From Flavobacterium sp. (GTDB lineage: Bacteria > Bacteroidota > Bacteroidia > Flavobacteriales > Flavobacteriaceae): a DNA stretch of 64,000 bases. A program made the translations under genes and the position numbers. Within the stretch, counting starts at the first letter, position 1; every line of letters starts with the position of its first letter. The notes beneath the pieces were generated by a model. It was given only the letters and a program-made list of their open reading frames with translations, searched no databases and was not told the DNA's origin. Location of the stretch: NCBI RefSeq assembly GCF_029945805.1, contig NZ_JAQSDH010000045.1, forward strand, positions 1 to 64,000. Reading direction: 5' to 3'. This document shows, one piece after another, positions 59,388 through 64,000 of this stretch.

Positions 59388-62300
59388 ATGCAAAAAAATT
59401 ACCTACAAAAAAACCTTGTATTATCGTTCTTGTTATTCGTATCATTTAATTTAAATGTTTCCGGTCAATCTAGAGGTGGAAAAGATTCAGGAAAACACAG
59501 TGATTTTTCAAAAAGAACTTCCATTAAAAACGCATCACGTACAACACAACCCGCACAACCAAGTACACAAGCCACAGCTACTATTACCGCTTGTGATACG
59601 TATACTTGGTCTGAAAATGGACAAACCTACACTACAAGTGGCATCTATACTTCAGGTGGTGGAATTACCCAACTTTTTTCAGATCAGACCGATTGGAATA
59701 CTTCAGCTACAACGAACGGGGCGACTATTTCAACAAATAATTTAGCTGGAATTCCTGCTACAGCATCCATAAACTTAACTTTAGGTTCTGTAAACATAAG
59801 CATGAATGCACCAAGCGGTATGTATTCTAGCGGAAGTGCTGTTGGTGCCAACAATCCAAACGAAGCGGTAACTATTACTTTTAGTCCCGGTGTTTATGGT
59901 GTTTCTGCCAATTATTTTACTGCCGATGTGAATGACAATATTATATCGGGAAACATTACTGCAACCTATTCTGACGGTCAGACTGATAGTCGAACGGTAA
60001 CTACCGATACCGAGGATTTTGGCTATTTCGCCGTTACACCTATAACAAGTATCGTTCTTTCATCAACAGATATTACACGATATATTTCGTTGAAAAACTT
60101 AAGCATTGCTACTAATCCAACTTCTACAGAAGTGTTGGATTTGACAATTAATCCTATTGTAATCCCAACATTTGCAGTAATTAATCCAATTTGTCTCGGA
60201 GATAGTTTATTACCATTACCGACAACTTCAGTTAATGGAATTCCTGGAACTTGGGCTCCAGCATTAGATCCAACCACTACCACAACTTATACCTTTACAC
60301 CAGATAGCGGCGAGTGCGCCTCAACCAAAACCGTCACTATTATTGTAAATCCGATTTCTACTTACACAGATCCATTTGTAGCCTGTACAAGTTACACCTG
60401 GCCTGTAAATGGACAAACGTATACAACAAGTGGTTTATATTCTACATCGATTGGTCTTACTGATACTCAAGAAATTGATGATTTAGCATTATGGTTAGAG
60501 CAGGGTTATTCCTTTAATTCGACTATTAACGGAGATAGCTTAGAAAATCAAAATTCAGGCAGTCAAATAATTGTGCCTTTTGGGCCCATAGCAGCTACTT
60601 TGACCGCTCCAGGCGGAATGTATTCAAGTGGCGATTTTGTTGGGACTCTTAATCCAAATAACACTTTGACAATAAATTTCAGCTCACCTGTTTATGGTGT
60701 TTCTGGAGATTATTTTACAACCGATCTAAATGACAATATTATATCCGGAAATATAACGGTTACTTATTTTACTAATGGCCACGTTCAAAGCAGAACAGTT
60801 ACAACGGATAGCGATAGATTTGGCTATTTTGACAACAACTTAATCACTAAAATAGAAATCAGCACAACTACTACTGTGCCTAATCATTATATTGCTATAA
60901 AAAATCTAATTATTGCCTCTGATCCTCATAGTTGCAGTACGGACACTTTAGATTTGACTATCAATAACGGACCCGCTCCGGGAGATACTTTAGCAACAGC
61001 AGTAGACGTTGTCGGAACTAATTATAATACTATTGGAAATAACCTAGCCGTAAATTGCTATACGGATACTGGCGGAGAATTATCACCAGATGTTTGGTAT
61101 AAAGTAACTTTGAGTCCGTGCGCGACGGCGCTAAGTGTTGATACTTGTACCGGCTCCAATTTTGATACGATTTTGACGGTATTTGCAGCAGATGGATCAA
61201 CAGAATTAGCCTATAGCGACGATGACTGTCCGAATGTGAATAGTTTTCAATCTGCCATAAACGACTTAGATGTTACAAGTGAAGATGTTGTTTATGTTAA
61301 GGTAGAAGGCTATTTTGGTTTAAATAATGAGCAAGGAACTTTCGGGCTAAATATTATACAAACCTTGTCCACACAAGAAATAACAACCTTTGATGCCGTT
61401 GCGCCAATTTGTAACGGAGATACTTTATCGGCATTGCCAACAACATCAACTAACGGGTATACTGGAACTTGGTCTCCAACGTTAGATAATACGCAAACTA
61501 CTACTTATACTTTCACTCCTGATTCAGGTCAATGTGCTACAGATGCTTCATTAACGATTACCGTAAATCAAAAAATAACGCCAACCTTTACTGCCGTAAC
61601 GCCAATTTGTAACGGAGATACTTTATCGGCATTGCCAACAACATCAACTAACGGGTATACTGGAACTTGGTCTCCAACGTTAGATAATACGCAAACTACA
61701 ACTTATACTTTCACTTCTGATTCAGGTCAATGTGCGACAGATGCTTCATTAACGATTACCGTAAATCAAAAAGTAACGCCAACCTTTACTGCCGTAACTC
61801 CAATTTGTAACGGAGATACTTTATCGGCATTGCCAACAACATCAACTAACGGGTATACTGGAACTTGGTCACCTGCTTTAGATAATACGCAAACTACAAC
61901 TTATACTTTCACTTCTGATTCAGGTCAATGTGCGACAGATGCTTCATTAACCATTACCGTAAATCAAAAAGTAACGCCAACCTTTACTGCCGTAACGCCA
62001 ATTTGTAACGGAGATACTTTATCGGTATTGCCAACAACATCAACTAACGGGTATACTGGAACTTGGTCACCTGCTTTAGATAATACGCAAACTACAACTT
62101 ATACTTTCACTTCTGATTCAGGTCAATGTGCGACAGATGCTTCATTAACCATTACCGTAAATCAAAAAGTAACGCCAACCTTTACTGCCGTAACGCCAAT
62201 TTGTAACGGAGATACTTTATCGGTATTGCCAACAACATCAATAAATGGATATACTGGAACTTGGTCTCCAACGTTAGATAATACGGCTACTACAACGTAC

Positions 62301-62861
62301 ACATTTACTCCTGCTTCAGGACAATGTGCTGGAACGACAACTATCACGATTACAGTTCACACAACAGCAACTCCAACAGGAAATGCTTCGCAATCTTTTG
62401 ATGTAACTGATTTAAATAATGCAACAATTGCTGATCTTGTGATAAGTCAACCTAATGTGAATTGGTATGCATCACTTGCGGATGTTCTTTTATTAAATAA
62501 TCCTTTACCACTTTCTACTGTTTTAAACAATGGAGCCACTTATTATGCAGTCGCTTTTTCTGCAACTTGTCCAAGTCAACCCTTTGCGGTTACGGTTACA
62601 GTTACTTTAGGAGCTGGTGAATTTGATGATTTACATTTCAATTATTATCCAAATCCAACCTCATCTGTTTTGAATATTAGTTATTCGAAAGTCATTACTA
62701 AAGTTACTTTGATCAGTATGCTTGGCCAGATTTTAATGAGTCAGGATGCTAATGCAACTGAAGTTCAATTGGACTTATCGCGTTTGGCTGATGCAACTTA
62801 TTTTGTAAAAGTTTTTGCAGATGATAAAGAGAAAATGATCAAGATTATCAAACAGAGATAG
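59388..62861 (+). CDS. Large T9SS-secreted adhesin-like protein with tandem repeats
   Basis: Signal peptide; five TFTAVTPICNGDTLSALPTTSTNGYTGTWSPTLDNT.. repeats; C-terminal FNYYPNPTSSVLNISYSK T9SS signal. Confidence 0.85.
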   Translation: MQKNYLQKNLVLSFLLFVSFNLNVSGQSRGGKDSGKHSDFSKRTSIKNASRTTQPAQPSTQATATITACDTYTWSENGQTYTTSGIYTSGGGITQLFSDQTDWNTSATTNGATISTNNLAGIPATASINLTLGSVNISMNAPSGMYSSGSAVGANNPNEAVTITFSPGVYGVSANYFTADVNDNIISGNITATYSDGQTDSRTVTTDTEDFGYFAVTPITSIVLSSTDITRYISLKNLSIATNPTSTEVLDLTINPIVIPTFAVINPICLGDSLLPLPTTSVNGIPGTWAPALDPTTTTTYTFTPDSGECASTKTVTIIVNPISTYTDPFVACTSYTWPVNGQTYTTSGLYSTSIGLTDTQEIDDLALWLEQGYSFNSTINGDSLENQNSGSQIIVPFGPIAATLTAPGGMYSSGDFVGTLNPNNTLTINFSSPVYGVSGDYFTTDLNDNIISGNITVTYFTNGHVQSRTVTTDSDRFGYFDNNLITKIEISTTTTVPNHYIAIKNLIIASDPHSCSTDTLDLTINNGPAPGDTLATAVDVVGTNYNTIGNNLAVNCYTDTGGELSPDVWYKVTLSPCATALSVDTCTGSNFDTILTVFAADGSTELAYSDDDCPNVNSFQSAINDLDVTSEDVVYVKVEGYFGLNNEQGTFGLNIIQTLSTQEITTFDAVAPICNGDTLSALPTTSTNGYTGTWSPTLDNTQTTTYTFTPDSGQCATDASLTITVNQKITPTFTAVTPICNGDTLSALPTTSTNGYTGTWSPTLDNTQTTTYTFTSDSGQCATDASLTITVNQKVTPTFTAVTPICNGDTLSALPTTSTNGYTGTWSPALDNTQTTTYTFTSDSGQCATDASLTITVNQKVTPTFTAVTPICNGDTLSVLPTTSTNGYTGTWSPALDNTQTTTYTFTSDSGQCATDASLTITVNQKVTPTFTAVTPICNGDTLSVLPTTSINGYTGTWSPTLDNTATTTYTFTPASGQCAGTTTITITVHTTATPTGNASQSFDVTDLNNATIADLVISQPNVNWYASLADVLLLNNPLPLSTVLNNGATYYAVAFSATCPSQPFAVTVTVTLGAGEFDDLHFNYYPNPTSSVLNISYSKVITKVTLISMLGQILMSQDANATEVQLDLSRLADATYFVKVFADDKEKMIKIIKQR
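61386..62359 (+). repeat. 198-bp tandem repeats, about five copies, middle copies nearly identical
   Basis: ATTTGTAACGGAGATACTTTATCG recurs at 198-bp spacing; 66-aa unit. Confidence 0.9.
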
Positions 62862-62875
62862 TTTTATTAAATAGC

Positions 62876-62906
62876 AAAAGGCTGTCGTTACTGACAGCCT
62901 TTTTTA
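62876..62906. terminator. Hairpin terminator
   Basis: AAAAGGCTGTCGTTACTGACAGCCTTTTTT. Confidence 0.85.
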
Positions 62907-64000
62907 GTTTAATGTATCAAATAAAGATTTTACTTTTATCTTTTGAATTGGATTGGAAAGTTTAATTTGTACTTTTAGATTTGGAAGTACATCAAAATAG
63001 TTGTCACTAAAAAAAGTGTATTGTTCCGATGATAAATAAACATTTTTAGCTAAAACATCCGAAGAAACTTCATAAGTCAATTCGTCAATTTTTTTTATTT
63101 GGATAGTTGGTTTACTTAGTTGTAAGTCTCTTGGTTTACCAAAGAAATAATTAGAAGTTGCATCTCTAAACTGAACATTTAAAACAACTTCTTGCAAATC
63201 GAATTTTGAAAAATCAGCTTTAGGAATTTGAAATACAATCGAACTAGTATTATCTTCTACGTAGATTTCTTTTGAAGCATTCCAAAGTAATTTTCCATCC
63301 AACGAGGTCAATTCTAAAACTATTTTATCTGAATATTTTTGTAAAGTATCGTTTACGAGATAAACTTTATAAAAATCATCTTCTTCATTTACAGAAAGAA
63401 GCATGTTTTTATAACTCCGTTTCACTTGATACTGAAAGGCTTTCCAATGGCCATAATAATCTACCGAACTCCACGAAGTTACTGGCCAACAATCGTTGAA
63501 TTGCCAATATAACGTTCCCATACAATAAGGTTTCGCTCTTCGATGCGCTTCGATTGCTGTTTTCATTCCATCCGCTTGAAGCAATTGCGAAATATAATTA
63601 TAATCCTCAAAATCCTTTGGAACATTGTAATCACGGGCCATGTATTCGTTGATGGTTTCGTACCCTGTTGGATGCTTTTGATGGTTCTTAATCGCTTCCG
63701 AAGTTAAATTCAAATCGTTTTGAGGAACAACTTTTTGCAAGGTTTCCAAATTTGGCATTCCTTGAAAACCATATTCACTCATGAAACGCCCGACTTTCTT
63801 TTTATAGATTTCAAAAGGTTCTTTTCCCCACCAAACTCCCCAATAATGCGAATCGCCTTGTGACATGCTTTCCTTTTTTCCCCAACCAATCGAAGGTGAT
63901 GAAGGCCAATAAATTGCCTTGTTTTTGGGCGATAAACTATCCAATGTTTTTGGAATAAGTTGATGAAACAACTTCTCATAATCGTTCCAAACTTTAGTAG
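62904..64000 (-). CDS. Glycoside hydrolase family 2 (beta-mannosidase-like), C-terminal part; truncated at the window edge
   Basis: GDSHYWGVWWGKEPFEIYKKKVGRFMSEYGFQGMPNLETL, GTLYWQFNDCWPVTSWSSVDYYG; frame stays open through 64000 (KVWNDYEKLFHQ). Confidence 0.88.
   Translation of the reverse strand, partial: TKVWNDYEKLFHQLIPKTLDSLSPKNKAIYWPSSPSIGWGKKESMSQGDSHYWGVWWGKEPFEIYKKKVGRFMSEYGFQGMPNLETLQKVVPQNDLNLTSEAIKNHQKHPTGYETINEYMARDYNVPKDFEDYNYISQLLQADGMKTAIEAHRRAKPYCMGTLYWQFNDCWPVTSWSSVDYYGHWKAFQYQVKRSYKNMLLSVNEEDDFYKVYLVNDTLQKYSDKIVLELTSLDGKLLWNASKEIYVEDNTSSIVFQIPKADFSKFDLQEVVLNVQFRDATSNYFFGKPRDLQLSKPTIQIKKIDELTYEVSSDVLAKNVYLSSEQYTFFSDNYFDVLPNLKVQIKLSNPIQKIKVKSLFDTLN

Noticed and set aside
61386-62359. 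CRISPR-like periodicity
   Set aside because: Repeats are 198 bp, contiguous and coding (66-aa protein units), no spacers.
1-64000. tRNA or rRNA genes within the window
   Set aside because: No T-arm GGTTCGAATCC-type signature or rRNA core sequence was recognised by eye; a tRNAscan or cmsearch run would be needed to exclude them.

Overview
This 64 kb window is AT-rich Bacteroidota (Flavobacterium-like) chromosome, mostly housekeeping and envelope genes. Recognisable content: an ExbB/ExbD/ExbD/TonB operon with an orphan PstS-like lipoprotein and a TPR protein; kynurenine-pathway genes (KMO, kynU); queE and queA; aroA and DAHP synthase/chorismate mutase; rsgA, dtd, gldA; three tandem DUF3857/transglutaminase paralogs; a split metH plus metF behind a SAM-I riboswitch; a divergent metK behind a SAM-II-like motif; GLPGLI/TonB-receptor genes; and a T9SS adhesin with 198-bp repeats. 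The most unusual signals are: (1) a 427-bp element with GC-rich inverted ends, encoding a DUF559/Vsr-like nuclease domain, inserted in frame in the B12-domain linker of metH; (2) at least six dispersed copies of a structured, RNA-like element with compensatory base changes in its closing stem; (3) several unrelated palindromic or simple repeats, normally intergenic, inserted in frame in aroA, metH and kynU; (4) two different SAM riboswitch classes back to back between metH and metK. No tRNA, rRNA, CRISPR array or classical IS element was recognised; the left edge carries a triple promoter array reading out of the window. All family assignments come from reading the sequence by eye; no database search was run.
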